A DNA stretch of 64,000 nt from Solimonas flava DSM 18980 (GCF_000426685.1 NZ_AUFV01000007.1:248001-312000); one strand, 5' to 3'; numbered from the stretch's first letter, positions 17,667 through 31,372 are shown. Notes: a model not told the origin generated them from the sequence alone. Translations and numbers: made by a program.

Positions 17667-18344
17667 ATGGCGATGAAAACTTCCTCGCGCCCGGTCCCGC
17701 TCGACGGCGAACCGCTCGGCCGCGGCGCGCGCAAGCAGCTGACGCGCGAGCGTCTGCTCGACGCGGCGCTGACGCTGATGAGCCGCGGGCACAGCTTTCC
17801 GAGCCTGAGCCTGCGCGAGCTGACGCGCGAGGCCGGCGTGGTGCCGACGGCGTTCTACCGGCATTTCCGCGACATGGACGAACTCGGCCTCGCGCTCGTC
17901 GAGGAGTGCGGGCTGACGCTGCGTCGCCTGCTGCGCGAGGCGCGCAAGGGCGGGGTGCCGACGCACGACATCATTCGCCACTCGGTGGCGATCTACCTGC
18001 AGTACGTGCGCGCCCATCCGCGCCAGTTCCGCGCCGCGACCAGCGAACGCAGCGGCGGCTCGCCGGCGATGCGCCAGGCGATCCGCACCGAAGTCGGCCA
18101 CTTCATGCGCGAGATGGCCCAGGATCTGCGCCAGCTCGGCTTCCGGCCGGATCTGCCGAGCGAGACGCTGGAGATGATCTGCAGCCTGGTCGTCAACACC
18201 ATGCTCAACGCGGCCAGCGACATCCTCGACCTGCCGCCGGAGCAGCCGCAGCTGGCGCGCGAGCTGGAGGCCAACTTCGTCGGCCAGCTGCGCCTGATCT
18301 TCCTCGGCGCCGAGCAGTGGCGCGCCGAACCGGGCACGCCCTGA
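17667..18344 (+). CDS. TetR-family regulator, FabR/DesT-like
   Basis: The product (about 225 residues) has an N-terminal TetR helix-turn-helix: LTRERLLDAALTLMSRG, then SLRELTREAGVVPTAFYRHF. The GVVPTAFYRHF recognition helix and the FPSLSLREL lead-in are characteristic of the FabR/DesT group, which senses acyl-CoA saturation and controls desaturases. The C-terminal ligand domain is helical. It is divergent from the reductase/desaturase pair, with two matching operator-like sites between them, so autoregulation and control of membrane unsaturation are likely. Start is ambiguous among GTG 17661, ATG 17667 and ATG 17673; no strong ribosome-binding site is seen. Confidence 0.88.
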   Translation: MAMKTSSRPVPLDGEPLGRGARKQLTRERLLDAALTLMSRGHSFPSLSLRELTREAGVVPTAFYRHFRDMDELGLALVEECGLTLRRLLREARKGGVPTHDIIRHSVAIYLQYVRAHPRQFRAATSERSGGSPAMRQAIRTEVGHFMREMAQDLRQLGFRPDLPSETLEMICSLVVNTMLNAASDILDLPPEQPQLARELEANFVGQLRLIFLGAEQWRAEPGTP

Positions 18345-18393
18345 GCCGCGGCTTCCCCTAAGCCTCACTACCGATTGCGGGCTGCCGGGGTGC

Positions 18394-18415
18394 GAGCCCC
18401 AAGTGCTTGGGGCTC
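18394..18415. promoter_or_regulatory. Perfect 10-bp inverted repeat upstream of glyA
   Basis: GAGCCCCAAG and CTTGGGGCTC are separated by TG. The dyad ends three bases before a TAGAAT -10-like box (18418-18423). It could be an operator overlapping the glyA promoter or the stop of the TetR gene 50 bp upstream; it lacks a T tract. Confidence 0.5.
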
Positions 18416-18482
18416 GGGTAGAATATGCGCCCCCAAAGTCGTCTCCATCTTCAATCCTTTGCCCGCCGAGGGACTCCCGCCC

Positions 18483-19760
<1,278 letters not shown>

Positions 19761-19789
19761 GCCGCCGGCCCGCGACGGGATAGACGACG

Positions 19790-20323
19790 ATGCAGTGTCC
19801 GTTCTGCAAGGCGCCGGATACCCGCGTCGTCGATTCGCGTCTGGCCGAGGACGGCGCGCAGGTACGCCGCCGCCGCGAATGCGAGCGCTGCGGCGGCCGC
19901 TTCACGACTTTCGAGCGCGCGCAGCTGTCGATGCCCAATGTCGTCAAGCGCAGCGGTGATCCGGAGCCGTTCCGCGAGGACAAGCTGCGCGCCGGCATCG
20001 GCCACGCCATCTACAAGCGCCCGGTGTCGCCGGAGATGGTCGATCACGCCGTCGAGAACGTCATGCGCAAGATGCGCGCGTCGGGCGAGCGCGAAGTGCC
20101 GTCGCGCCAGGTCGGCGAGTGGGTGATGGAGGAGCTGCGCGATCTCGACCACGTCGCCTACGTGCGCTTCGCGTCGATCTATCGCGCGTTCTCCGACGTC
20201 AACGCCTTCCGCGAGGAAATCGAGCGCCTGCAGGCGCAGCCGAGCGCCGAGGAGCGCAAGTCGCAGCTGCCGCTGCTCGAAGCCGACGCGACGGCCGCCC
20301 GCCGTCGCGGCAAGTCCGGCTGA
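19790..20323 (+). CDS. nrdR: Transcriptional repressor NrdR
   Basis: The 177-residue protein begins [17 protein letters not shown] with the paired CxxC zinc ribbon (CPFC and CERC), followed by an ATP-cone domain ([16 protein letters not shown] to about residue 140). NrdR senses ATP/dATP and represses ribonucleotide reductase operons by binding NrdR boxes. No nrd genes are in the window. It is the lead gene of the riboflavin run, with ribD 18 bp downstream, a conserved arrangement in proteobacteria. The tail after residue 150 is basic and slightly longer than usual. Confidence 0.96.
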   Translation: MQCPFCKAPDTRVVDSRLAEDGAQVRRRRECERCGGRFTTFERAQLSMPNVVKRSGDPEPFREDKLRAGIGHAIYKRPVSPEMVDHAVENVMRKMRASGEREVPSRQVGEWVMEELRDLDHVAYVRFASIYRAFSDVNAFREEIERLQAQPSAEERKSQLPLLEADATAARRRGKSG

Positions 20324-20341
20324 GCGCCCCGCTCTCCGTCC

Positions 20342-21445
20342 ATGACTCCGGCTGACGCGGCGCTACACATGGCGCGGGCCCTGCGGCTCGCCGAGCGGGG
20401 TGTCTACACGACGCACCCGAATCCGCGCGTCGGCTGCGTGATCGTCCGCGACGGCGATGTGGTCGGCGAGGGCGCGCACCTGCGTGCCGGCGAGCCGCAC
20501 GCGGAGGTTTACGCGCTGCGCATGGCGGGCGAACGGGCGCGCGGCGCCGAGGTGTTCGTCACGCTGGAGCCCTGCGCCCATCACGGCCGCACGCCGCCGT
20601 GCGCCGACGCGCTGGTCGCCGCCGGCGTGCGCAAAGTCTGGGTCGCGACCGTCGACCCGAATCCGAAGGTCGCCGGCGGCGGCATCGCCCGGCTGCGCGC
20701 CGCCGGCATCGAGGTCGAGACCGGTCTGCTCGCCGCCGATGCCGAGCGCCTCAATCGCGGCTTCCTGTCGCGGATGCGGCGTGCGCGGCCGTGGCTGACG
20801 CTCAAGCTCGCCGCCAGCCTCGACGGCCGCACGGCGATGGCGAGCGGCGAGAGCCAGTGGATCACCGGCGCGCCGGCGCGCGCCGACGTGCACCGCCTGC
20901 GCGCCGCGGCCGGCGCGGTGATGACCGGCGTCGCGACAGTGATGGCGGACAATCCGCAGCTGACGGTGCGCCTGCCGGCGGCCGACGGCGACGAGACGGC
21001 GCCCGGCCGGCGCCAGCCCGATCGCATCGTGCTCGACTCGACCGCGCGCGTGCCGTCGACGGCGCGCGTCTGGGACGGTGAGGCGCGGCGCTTCTGGGTC
21101 GTCGGCGTGGCGCCGCGCGAAGTGCCGGACGGCGTCGAGGTGCTGAAGGTGGCGCGCGCGGCCGACGGCTCGCTGCAGCTCGACGCGGTGCTCGCGGCGC
21201 TGGCGCGCGCCGAGGTCAACGAGATCCTGCTCGAATGCGGGCCGCGGCTGGCCGGCGCGGCCCTGCTGCACGGCCTGGTCGACGAGATCGTCGCCTACGT
21301 CGCGCCGACGCTGCTCGGCCACGACGCGCGCCCGTTCGCGTACCTGCCGGGCCTGACGCGGCTGTCGCAGCGCATCGCGCTCGAATTCGTCGATACGCGC
21401 GCGGTCGGCGCCGACCTGCGCCTCACGCTGCGCCCCCGGCCCTGA
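20342..21445 (+). CDS. ribD: Bifunctional riboflavin biosynthesis deaminase/reductase
   Basis: The 367-residue protein joins an N-terminal zinc deaminase (HAEVYALR and EPCAHHGRTPPC) to a C-terminal DHFR-like reductase (LKLAASLDGRTAMASGESQWITG). It performs the second and third steps from the GTP-derived pyrimidine toward ribityl-diaminouracil phosphate. It lies in the nrdR-ribD-ribE-ribBA-ribH order. No FMN riboswitch can precede it since only 18 bp separate it from nrdR. Confidence 0.96.
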   Translation: MTPADAALHMARALRLAERGVYTTHPNPRVGCVIVRDGDVVGEGAHLRAGEPHAEVYALRMAGERARGAEVFVTLEPCAHHGRTPPCADALVAAGVRKVWVATVDPNPKVAGGGIARLRAAGIEVETGLLAADAERLNRGFLSRMRRARPWLTLKLAASLDGRTAMASGESQWITGAPARADVHRLRAAAGAVMTGVATVMADNPQLTVRLPAADGDETAPGRRQPDRIVLDSTARVPSTARVWDGEARRFWVVGVAPREVPDGVEVLKVARAADGSLQLDAVLAALARAEVNEILLECGPRLAGAALLHGLVDEIVAYVAPTLLGHDARPFAYLPGLTRLSQRIALEFVDTRAVGADLRLTLRPRP

Positions 21446-21468
21446 CGGCCCCACGCAAGGAGTTTGCG

Positions 21469-22062
21469 ATGTTCACCGGCATCATCGAAGCGCTCGGCCG
21501 CATCGACAGCATCGAATCGGTCGGCGGCGATCGCCGCATGGTCTTTCGCGCGCCGGGCTATCTGCGCGGCACGCAGCTCGGCGACAGCATCGCCGTCAAC
21601 GGCGTGTGCCTGACGGCGACCAGCCTGTCCGACGACGGCTTCATGGCCGACCTGTCGGCGGAGACGCTGAACCTGACCACGGCCGGCCGCTGGCAGGCCG
21701 GCGCCGCGGTCAACCTCGAACGCGCGCTGACGCCGGAAAAGCCGCTCGGCGGCCATATGGTGTCCGGCCATGTCGACGGCGTCGGCCAGCTGCTCGAACG
21801 GCACGAGGACGCGCGCTCGACGCGCATGCGCTTCGAGGCGCCGGCGGCGCTGGCGCGCTACATCGCGCGCAAGGGCTCGATCTGCATCGACGGCGTCAGC
21901 CTCACGGTCAACGACGTCGAGGGCCGCACGTTTGGCGTTAACATCATTCCGCACACGCTCGCCCATACCAGCCTGGGCGCGCTGCAGCCGGGTGACGCGG
22001 TCAACCTCGAGGTCGACCTGATCGCCCGCTATCTGGAGCGGCTGCTGGAGGCGAGGAGTTAA
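21469..22062 (+). CDS. ribE: Riboflavin synthase, alpha subunit
   Basis: The 197-residue enzyme dismutates two 6,7-dimethyl-8-ribityllumazines to riboflavin. It shows the internal duplication of lumazine-binding barrels: MFTGIIEALG...GDSIAVNGVCLT in the first, and GHMVSGHVDGVG...GSICIDGVSLTVN in the second. The ATG follows AAGGAGTTTGCG. The synthase genes ribE and ribH flank ribBA. Confidence 0.96.
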   Translation: MFTGIIEALGRIDSIESVGGDRRMVFRAPGYLRGTQLGDSIAVNGVCLTATSLSDDGFMADLSAETLNLTTAGRWQAGAAVNLERALTPEKPLGGHMVSGHVDGVGQLLERHEDARSTRMRFEAPAALARYIARKGSICIDGVSLTVNDVEGRTFGVNIIPHTLAHTSLGALQPGDAVNLEVDLIARYLERLLEARS

Positions 22063-22068
22063 GCAGGT

Positions 22069-23208
<1,140 letters not shown>

Positions 23209-23215
23209 AAACCTG

Positions 23216-23758
23216 ATGAGCAAGAACCCGAAACCGAAGAAGAAGGCGCCGGCCGCGCGCCGCGCAGTACCGGCCGACGCCAAGACCGGCTACGCCGTGC
23301 CGGAGATGCCGAAGGCCGGTGAGTTCGCCAAGGCGCGGATCGCGATCGTCGCGACGCGCTGGAACGTCGAGATCGTCGACGCGCTGGTCGCCGGCGCACG
23401 CGCCTGCCTGAAGGCCTGGGGCGTCGCCGACAAGCGTGTCGATTTCCATCGCGCGCCCGGCGCCTACGAGGTGCCGCTCGCCGCCAAGCTGCTGCTCGAT
23501 TCCGGTTACGACGGCGTGGTCGCGCTCGGCGCGGTGATCCGCGGCGACACGCCGCACTTCGACTACGTCGCCGGCGAATGCGCGCGCGGCCTGCTCGACG
23601 TGCAGCTGGCGACCGGCAAGCCGGTCGGCTTCGGCGTGCTGACGGTCAATACCGTCGCGCAGGCCGTCGAGCGTTCCGGTCCGGGCGAGACCAACAAGGG
23701 CTACGAGGCCGCCGCCGCGATGCTCGAAATGCTGCGCCTGCGCAAGGAACTGGCATGA
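23216..23758 (+). CDS. ribH: 6,7-dimethyl-8-ribityllumazine synthase
   Basis: The 180-residue enzyme condenses ribityl-diaminouracil with the RibB product. Family motifs are RWNVEIVDALVAGA, HRAPGAYEVPLAAK, GAVIRGDTPHFDYV with the catalytic His, and FGVLTVNTVAQA. A basic N-terminal extension (SKNPKPKKKAPAARRA, about 35 residues) precedes the fold, as in many proteobacterial forms. Its stop overlaps the nusB start as ATGA. Confidence 0.95.
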   Translation: MSKNPKPKKKAPAARRAVPADAKTGYAVPEMPKAGEFAKARIAIVATRWNVEIVDALVAGARACLKAWGVADKRVDFHRAPGAYEVPLAAKLLLDSGYDGVVALGAVIRGDTPHFDYVAGECARGLLDVQLATGKPVGFGVLTVNTVAQAVERSGPGETNKGYEAAAAMLEMLRLRKELA

Positions 23759-24210
23759 GCGAGCTCCCGCAGAGTGCGCCGCAGAGCCGCCGTGGTCTGG
23801 CGCGCCGCCTGACGGTGCAGGCGCTGTATCAGTGGCTGCTCAACGAGGCCTCGCCGGAAGCGCTGCTCAAGCAGTTCCGCGAGCAGGAGGAAGGGCTCGG
23901 CCGCGCCGATCCCGCGTACTTCGCCGAACTGCTCAACGGCGTCGTGCAGCAGGCGCCGGACCTGACGATGGCGCTGGTGCCGCACCTCGACCGGCCGCTG
24001 ACGCAGCTCGATCCGGTCGAGCACGCGATCCTGCTGCTCGGCGCCTACGAGATCGAGCATCGCCGCGACGTGCCGTGGAAGGTCGTCGTCAACGAGTCGG
24101 TGAACCTCGCCAAGATGTTCGGCGCCGAGGACGGCTACAAGTTCGTCAACGGCGTGCTCGACAAGCTTGCGCACGTGGCGCGCGCCGAGGAAATGCGCGC
24201 GGGCTTCTAG
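23755..24210 (+). CDS. nusB: Transcription antitermination factor NusB
   Basis: The 151-residue all-helical protein has the NusB signatures RRLTVQALYQWLLNE at the N-terminus and WKVVVNESVNLAKMFG with DGYKFVNGVLDKLA at the C-terminus. With NusE it binds the boxA RNA and supports antitermination of rRNA operons. It is translationally coupled to ribH by an ATGA overlap, the widespread ribH-nusB pairing. Confidence 0.96.
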   Translation: MSELPQSAPQSRRGLARRLTVQALYQWLLNEASPEALLKQFREQEEGLGRADPAYFAELLNGVVQQAPDLTMALVPHLDRPLTQLDPVEHAILLLGAYEIEHRRDVPWKVVVNESVNLAKMFGAEDGYKFVNGVLDKLAHVARAEEMRAGF

Positions 24211-24219
24211 TCGTGCACC

Positions 24220-25173
24220 ATGGATGAGTTCGCGCTCATCCGCCGCTACTTCGCCGGCCTGACGCCGGACGGCGAGGGGGTGGCGCTCGGCGTCGGCGAC
24301 GACTGCGCGCTGCTGCAGCCGCCGCCCGGCGCGCAGATCGCGATCACCTGCGACACGCTGATCGCCGGCCGCCATTTTCCGGCCGAGACCGCGGCTTTCG
24401 ACATCGGCTGGAAGGCGCTCGCCGTCAATCTCTCCGATCTGGCGGCGATGGGCGCGCGGCCGTGGACGTTCACGCTGGCGCTGAGCCTGCCGCAGGCCGA
24501 TGCTGCGTGGCTCGCGGACTTCGCGGCCGGTGTCGGTGCGCTGGCGCGCGAAGCCGGTATCGCGCTGGTCGGCGGCGACACCACGCGCGGCCCCTTGTCG
24601 ATCACCGTCACCGCGCTCGGCAGCGTGCCGCCCGGCGCCGCGCTGCGCCGCGCCGGCGCGCGTGTCGGCGACTGTATCTGCGTCACCGGCACGCTTGGCG
24701 ATGCGGCGCTGGCGCTGCGCCGCTGGCAGGCCGGCGAGCTGCCGCGCGACGACGACGGCCGCGCCTTGCGCGCCCGGCTCGACCGGCCGACGCCGCGTAA
24801 CGCCGCCGGGCTCGCGCTGCGCGGCATCGCCAGCGCCGCGATCGATCTGTCCGACGGTCTGGCCGGCGATCTCGGTCACGTCTGCGCGGCGAGCGGCGTC
24901 GGCGCCGAACTGGAACTGGCGGCGCTGCCGGCCTCGCCGGCGTTCGCGCGCGGTGCCGGCAGCGCCGCTGCCGCGCTGCAGCTTGCCGGCGGCGATGATT
25001 ACGAGCTGTGCGTCTGCGTGCCGCCGGAGCGCCTCGACGACGCGCGCCGTGCCTGCGCGCCGCTGGCGCTGAGTGTGGTCGGCCGCATCGTCGCCGAGCC
25101 CGGCCTGCGGGTGCGCGACGCGGGCGGTGGTATCGTCGAGCACCTGCCGCAGGCCTACCGACATTTCCCATGA
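24220..25173 (+). CDS. thiL: Thiamine-monophosphate kinase
   Basis: The 317-residue PurM-like enzyme phosphorylates thiamine phosphate to the diphosphate cofactor. Visible motifs are GVGDDCALLQPP, the metal-binding CDTLIAGRHF, AVNLSDLAAMGA, VGGDTTRGPLSITVTA and IDLSDGLAGDLGH. It sits between nusB and pgpA, the conserved order. Its TGA overlaps the pgpA ATG. Confidence 0.95.
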   Translation: MDEFALIRRYFAGLTPDGEGVALGVGDDCALLQPPPGAQIAITCDTLIAGRHFPAETAAFDIGWKALAVNLSDLAAMGARPWTFTLALSLPQADAAWLADFAAGVGALAREAGIALVGGDTTRGPLSITVTALGSVPPGAALRRAGARVGDCICVTGTLGDAALALRRWQAGELPRDDDGRALRARLDRPTPRNAAGLALRGIASAAIDLSDGLAGDLGHVCAASGVGAELELAALPASPAFARGAGSAAAALQLAGGDDYELCVCVPPERLDDARRACAPLALSVVGRIVAEPGLRVRDAGGGIVEHLPQAYRHFP

Positions 25174-25706
25174 AGCCGATCCCGAAGACCGCTCCGTTCC
25201 CGAAGCCGCCGGCCGAGCTGATCTGGTCGACGCCGGAGCACGTGCTGGCCTTCGGTTTCGGCGCCGGACTCGCGCCGCGCGCGCCGGGCACTTTCGGCAC
25301 GCTGGTCGGCGTCGCGTTCTTCCTGGCGCTGCTGTGGCTGCCGTGGCCGGCGTTCGTGGCGGCGACGGCGCTGCTGTTCGTCGCCGGCTGTTTCATCTGC
25401 GGCGAGAGCGCGCGCCTGCTCGGCGTGCATGATTACGGCGGCATCGTCTTCGACGAGATCGTCGGCTATCTGATCGCCGCCGCGCCGCTGGTCTGGCTGG
25501 CGCCGCAGGGCGCCGGACGCTGGGCGCTGGGCATTGCGCTGGCGTTCGCGCTGTTCCGCCTGTTCGACATCGCCAAGCCCTGGCCGATCCGCGTGATCGA
25601 CCGTCAGGTGCACGGCGGCTTCGGCATCATGCTCGACGACGCCGTCGCCGGCCTGCTCGCGGCCGCCGTGCTGTGGGCGCTGCGGCGCTGGCTGCTGCCG
25701 CTGTAG
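25170..25706 (+). CDS. pgpA: Phosphatidylglycerophosphatase A
   Basis: The 178-residue inner-membrane protein dephosphorylates phosphatidylglycerol phosphate in phospholipid synthesis. The family signature FGFGAGLAPRAPGTFGTLVG is followed by DEIVGYLIA and FRLFDIAKPWPIR with acidic metal-binding residues. Four hydrophobic segments fit PgpA. It starts in an ATGA overlap with thiL and is the last gene of the run, followed by a hairpin. Confidence 0.93.
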   Translation: MKPIPKTAPFPKPPAELIWSTPEHVLAFGFGAGLAPRAPGTFGTLVGVAFFLALLWLPWPAFVAATALLFVAGCFICGESARLLGVHDYGGIVFDEIVGYLIAAAPLVWLAPQGAGRWALGIALAFALFRLFDIAKPWPIRVIDRQVHGGFGIMLDDAVAGLLAAAVLWALRRWLLPL

Positions 25707-25716
25707 CGCGCGTCCG

Positions 25717-25748
25717 GGATCGCGGCGCGGCGCGCCGCTACACGATCC
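25717..25748. terminator. Hairpin after pgpA
   Basis: An outer GGATCG/CGATCC pair encloses an inner GCGGCGC-GGC-GCGCCGC stem. It starts 11 bp after the pgpA stop and probably ends the glyA-to-pgpA transcript, although no T run follows. The remaining 110 bp before the next gene hold nothing else recognisable. Confidence 0.5.
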
Positions 25749-25857
25749 TGCCGTAAGCCAGGTTTTCCTTGCTTCGTCCCTGAGTCTGCACGCATTCTGC
25801 CGTGCAGGCGCCGTCATACACGGTGCCGCGGCAATGTGGCTTACCGCAGGAGGGTTC

Positions 25858-27654
<1,797 letters not shown>

Positions 27655-27800
27655 GCGGCTGGGTATTTTTTGGCTCCTGGGCCAGCAGCACGCTGTTCTT
27701 GCGGCGCTGCGTCATGGCCGCGCGCGTAATACAATGCGCGACCTTTACGTATCCCTAGCCATCCGAGCCCGGCCTTCCGGGACGCCAGGAATCAGAGCCC

Positions 27801-29474
27801 ATGTCCGTCGAACGCGATGTAATGGAATATGACGTGGTGGTGGTCGGTGCCGGTCCCGCCGGCCTGTCCGCCGCCTGCCGCCTCAAGCAGAAGGCCGCCG
27901 AAGCCGGCCAGGACATCAGCGTCTGCGTGGTCGAGAAGGGCTCGGAAGTCGGCGCCCACATCCTGTCCGGCGCGGTCTTCGAGCCGCGCGCGCTCAACGA
28001 GCTGTTCCCGGACTGGAAGGCCAAGGGTGCGCCGCTGAACGTGCCGGTCGCCGGTGACGAGATCTACTTCTTCCGCAGCGAGAGCGCGGCATTCAAGATG
28101 CCGAACCTGTTCGTGCCGAAGACCATGCACAACGAGGGCAACTACGTCATCTCCCTCGGCAATCTGTGCCGCTGGCTCGCCAAGCAGGCCGAGGACCTCG
28201 GCGTCGAGATCTACCCGGGCTTCGCCGCCCAGCACGCGATCGTCGAACCAGGGCCTGATGGGGGCGTCATCAAGGGCGTGCAGATCGGCGACATGGGCAT
28301 CAACCGCGAAGGCGAGCGCAAGCCGGATTTCACGCCGGGCATGGAGCTGCGCGCCAAGTACACGCTGTTCGCCGAAGGCTGCCGCGGCCACCTCGGCAAG
28401 CAGCTGATCGCGCAGTACCAGCTCGACAAGGACGCCGACGCCCAGCACTACGGCATCGGCATCAAGGAAATCTGGACGGTGCCGCCGGAGAAGCACAAGC
28501 CGGGTCTGGTCGTGCACACCGCCGGCTGGCCGCTGAGCCTGACCGGCACCGACGCGCTCGGCGGCTCGTTCCTGTACCACTTCGAGAACAACCAGGTCGT
28601 CGTCGGCCTGATCGTCGATCTGTCGTACACGAATCCGTACCTGTCGCCGTTCGACGAATTCCAGCGCCTCAAGCATCACCCGGTGATCCGCAAGCACCTG
28701 GAAGGCGGCACGCGCACCTCGTACGGCGCCCGCGCGATCTGCAAGGGCGGCCTGAACTCGCTGCCGAAGATGGTGTTCCCGGGCGGCGCGCTGATCGGCT
28801 GCGACCTCGGCACGCTGAACTTCGCCAAGATCAAGGGCAGCCACACGGCGATGAAGTCGGGCATGCTCGCCGCCGAGGCGGTCGCCGAGGCGCTGCTGGC
28901 CGGCGACGAAGGCGGCAAGGCGCTCGACAGCTATCCGGCCAAGTTCAAGGCCAGTTGGCTGCACGACGAGCTGTTCCGCTCGCGCAACTTCGGCCCGATC
29001 ATGCACAAGTTCGGCGCCCTGATCGGCGGCGCGCTGAACTACATGGAGCAGAACTGGTTCGGCGGCAACTTCCCGTTCACCGTCCACGACCTCAAGCCGG
29101 ACTACAAGTCGCTGAAGCCGGCGGCCGAGTCGGCGAAGATCGAATACCCCAAGCCGGACGGCAAGCTGTCCTTCGACAAGCTCTCGTCGGTGTTCCTGTC
29201 GAGCACCAACCACGAGGAAGACCAGCCGATCCACCTGCAGCTCAAGGACCCGTCGATCCCGATCGCCAAGAACCTGCCGATGTACGCCGAACCGGCGCAG
29301 CGCTACTGCCCGGCCGGCGTCTACGAAGTGGTCGGCGAGGGCGATGCCAAGCGCTTCCAGATCAACGCGCAGAACTGCGTGCACTGCAAGACCTGCGACA
29401 TCAAGGACCCGGCGCAGAACATCAACTGGGTCGCGCCGGAAGGCGGCGGCGGTCCGAACTACGCCAACATGTAA
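27801..29474 (+). CDS. Electron transfer flavoprotein-ubiquinone oxidoreductase
   Basis: The 557-residue membrane-associated protein takes electrons from reduced ETF and passes them to ubiquinone. It has an N-terminal FAD site (DVVVVGAGPAGLSAACRL), GSEVGAHILSGAV, the quinone-binding/monotopic region around GSHTAMKSGMLAAEA, and the C-terminal 4Fe-4S cluster cysteines in RYCPAGVY and NCVHCKTCDIKDP. Length equals that of bacterial ETF-QO. It lies just upstream of etfBA, providing the full path from acyl-CoA dehydrogenases to the respiratory chain. A TACAAT box at 27730-27735 is a possible -10. Confidence 0.95.
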   Translation: MSVERDVMEYDVVVVGAGPAGLSAACRLKQKAAEAGQDISVCVVEKGSEVGAHILSGAVFEPRALNELFPDWKAKGAPLNVPVAGDEIYFFRSESAAFKMPNLFVPKTMHNEGNYVISLGNLCRWLAKQAEDLGVEIYPGFAAQHAIVEPGPDGGVIKGVQIGDMGINREGERKPDFTPGMELRAKYTLFAEGCRGHLGKQLIAQYQLDKDADAQHYGIGIKEIWTVPPEKHKPGLVVHTAGWPLSLTGTDALGGSFLYHFENNQVVVGLIVDLSYTNPYLSPFDEFQRLKHHPVIRKHLEGGTRTSYGARAICKGGLNSLPKMVFPGGALIGCDLGTLNFAKIKGSHTAMKSGMLAAEAVAEALLAGDEGGKALDSYPAKFKASWLHDELFRSRNFGPIMHKFGALIGGALNYMEQNWFGGNFPFTVHDLKPDYKSLKPAAESAKIEYPKPDGKLSFDKLSSVFLSSTNHEEDQPIHLQLKDPSIPIAKNLPMYAEPAQRYCPAGVYEVVGEGDAKRFQINAQNCVHCKTCDIKDPAQNINWVAPEGGGGPNYANM

Positions 29475-29598
29475 GGAACCCAGGCGCGTCGCGCTCGACT
29501 GGTCCGCATGAGGGAAGCGCGGGCCGGAAGCTTGGTTAAAGTGCGGCGCGGCGTCTCCAAGGATCATTTTTCACTCGGTAGGTATCAGGAAAGAGCGA

Positions 29599-30345
29599 AT
29601 GAAAGCCCTAGTAAGCGTGAAGCGCGTGGTGGACTACAACGTGCGCATCCAGGTGAAGTCGGATGGCACGGGCGTGGTGACGGATGGCGTCAAGCACTCG
29701 ATGAATCCGTTCGACGAAATCGCCATGGAAGAGGCGGTGCGTCTGAAGGAGAAAGGCAAGGTCACCGAGATCGTCGCGGTGACGATCGGCGGCGACAAGA
29801 ACGAAGAGACCCTGCGCACGGCGCTGGCCTTCGGTGCCGATCGTGCGATCCACATCAAAGAAGCCGGTGAAGTGCAGCCGCTGACGGCCGCCAAGGCCTT
29901 CGCCGCGGTGCTGAAGAAGGAAGGCGCGCAGCTGTTCATCGCCGGCAAGCAGGCGATCGACGACGACGCCAACCAGACCGGCCAGATGGTCGCCGCGCTG
30001 CTCGACATCGCCCAGGCGACGTTCGCCTCGAAGGTCGAGGTCGAGGGCAACAAGGCGATCGTCACACGTGAGGTCGACGCCGGCCTCGAAACGCTGGAAG
30101 TGGACCTGCCGGCGGTGATCACCGCCGACCTGCGCCTCAACGAGCCGCGCTATCTCAAGCTGCCGGACATCATGAAGGCGAAGAAGAAGCCGGTCGAAAC
30201 GGTGAGCTTCGCCGATCTCGGCGTGACGCCGGCCGCCGGTCTGAAGACCACCAAGACCGTGCCGCCGCCGTCGCGCAGCAAGGGCATCGTCGTCAAGACC
30301 GTCGACGAGCTGGTGTCGGCGCTGAAGGCCAAGGGCCTGGTCTGA
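29599..30345 (+). CDS. etfB: Electron transfer flavoprotein, beta subunit
   Basis: The 248-residue subunit binds AMP and pairs with EtfA to carry electrons from several acyl-CoA dehydrogenases. It starts [17 protein letters not shown], has [16 protein letters not shown] and [19 protein letters not shown], and ends with the [20 protein letters not shown] signature. The ATG follows AGGAAAGAG. A TAAAGT box at 29536-29541 may give it its own promoter downstream of ETF-QO. etfA follows after 19 bp. Confidence 0.95.
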   Translation: MKALVSVKRVVDYNVRIQVKSDGTGVVTDGVKHSMNPFDEIAMEEAVRLKEKGKVTEIVAVTIGGDKNEETLRTALAFGADRAIHIKEAGEVQPLTAAKAFAAVLKKEGAQLFIAGKQAIDDDANQTGQMVAALLDIAQATFASKVEVEGNKAIVTREVDAGLETLEVDLPAVITADLRLNEPRYLKLPDIMKAKKKPVETVSFADLGVTPAAGLKTTKTVPPPSRSKGIVVKTVDELVSALKAKGLV

Positions 30346-30364
30346 GAAGAGGGATAAAGACAAC

Positions 30365-31300
30365 ATGAGCAAGATTCTCGTCATCGCCGAGCACGCCGAA
30401 GGCAAGCTCAACGCCTCGGTGTCCAAGACCCTGGCCGTCGCCGAAAAGATCGGCGGCGAAACGCACGTCGCCGTGCTCGCCGCCGACGGCGCCGCCGTCG
30501 CCGCCGAAGCCGCCAAGCTGGCCGGCGTCGCCAAGGTGCTGGTCGTCAACAACGCCGCCAACGCGCAGCCGACCTCGGCCGTGCTGGCGCCGCAGATCGT
30601 CGAACTCGCCAAGCAGGGCTACACCCACGTGCTGTTCCCGGGCACGACCTTCGGCAAGGACCTCGCCCCGCGCGTCGCCGCCAAGCTCGACGTGCAGCAG
30701 GTCAGCGACATCATGGCCGTGCACGGCGCCAGCAGCTTCGATCGTCCGACCTACGCCGGCAACGCCATCACCACGGTCGAAGCACCGGCCGGCACGGTCG
30801 TCGCGACGGTGCGCCTGGCGTCGTTCAACGCCGTCGCCCAGACCGGCAGCGCCGCCGTCGAGACGGTGAGCGTGTCGGCCGCGCTGCCGACGCACACCCG
30901 CTTCGTCAAGCTCGAAGCGCAGAAGTCGGAGCGTCCGGACCTGCAGTCGGCCGCCAAGGTCGTCTCGGGCGGCCGCGCGCTCGGCTCGTCGGAGAACTTC
31001 AAGGTCGTCTACGCGCTCGCCGACAAGATCGGCGCCGGCGTCGGTGCCTCGCGCGCCGCGGTCGACTCGGGCTACGTGCCGAACGACATGCAGGTCGGCC
31101 AGACCGGCAAGATCATCGCGCCGGAGCTGTACATCGCGGTCGGCATCTCGGGCGCCATCCAGCACCTCGCCGGCATCAAGGACGCGCGCACGATCGTGGC
31201 GATCAACAAGGATCCGGAAGCGCCGATCTTCGAAGTCGCCGACTTCGGCCTCGTCGGCGATCTGTTCCAGGTCCTGCCGGAAATGACCGCCAAGCTGTGA
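30365..31300 (+). CDS. etfA: Electron transfer flavoprotein, alpha subunit
   Basis: The 311-residue FAD-carrying subunit has the C-terminal FAD-binding signature: [13 protein letters not shown], then [23 protein letters not shown] and [19 protein letters not shown]. It forms the ETF dimer with EtfB. In this setting it would accept electrons from the AtuD-like acyl-CoA dehydrogenase as well as from general fatty-acid oxidation. A strong hairpin follows the stop. Confidence 0.96.
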   Translation: MSKILVIAEHAEGKLNASVSKTLAVAEKIGGETHVAVLAADGAAVAAEAAKLAGVAKVLVVNNAANAQPTSAVLAPQIVELAKQGYTHVLFPGTTFGKDLAPRVAAKLDVQQVSDIMAVHGASSFDRPTYAGNAITTVEAPAGTVVATVRLASFNAVAQTGSAAVETVSVSAALPTHTRFVKLEAQKSERPDLQSAAKVVSGGRALGSSENFKVVYALADKIGAGVGASRAAVDSGYVPNDMQVGQTGKIIAPELYIAVGISGAIQHLAGIKDARTIVAINKDPEAPIFEVADFGLVGDLFQVLPEMTAKL

Positions 31301-31325
31301 GATTCCATCGCGGTACATGCTGATC

Positions 31326-31353
31326 GCGAAGGCCGGCTCTTGCCGGCCTTCGC
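31326..31353 (+). terminator. Hairpin between etfA and the SDR gene
   Basis: A perfect 12-bp stem GCGAAGGCCGGC/GCCGGCCTTCGC with a TCTT loop is followed by CGTTTCT. It lies 25 bp after etfA and probably reduces read-through into the SDR gene, whose ribosome-binding site GGAGAAAG comes right after. Confidence 0.6.
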
Positions 31354-31372
31354 CGTTTCTGGAGAAAGAAAC

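Noticed and set aside
20324-21468. FMN riboswitch upstream of the riboflavin genes
   Set aside because: Only 18 bp separate nrdR and ribD, and no RFN-like conserved structure is seen before ribE or ribBA.
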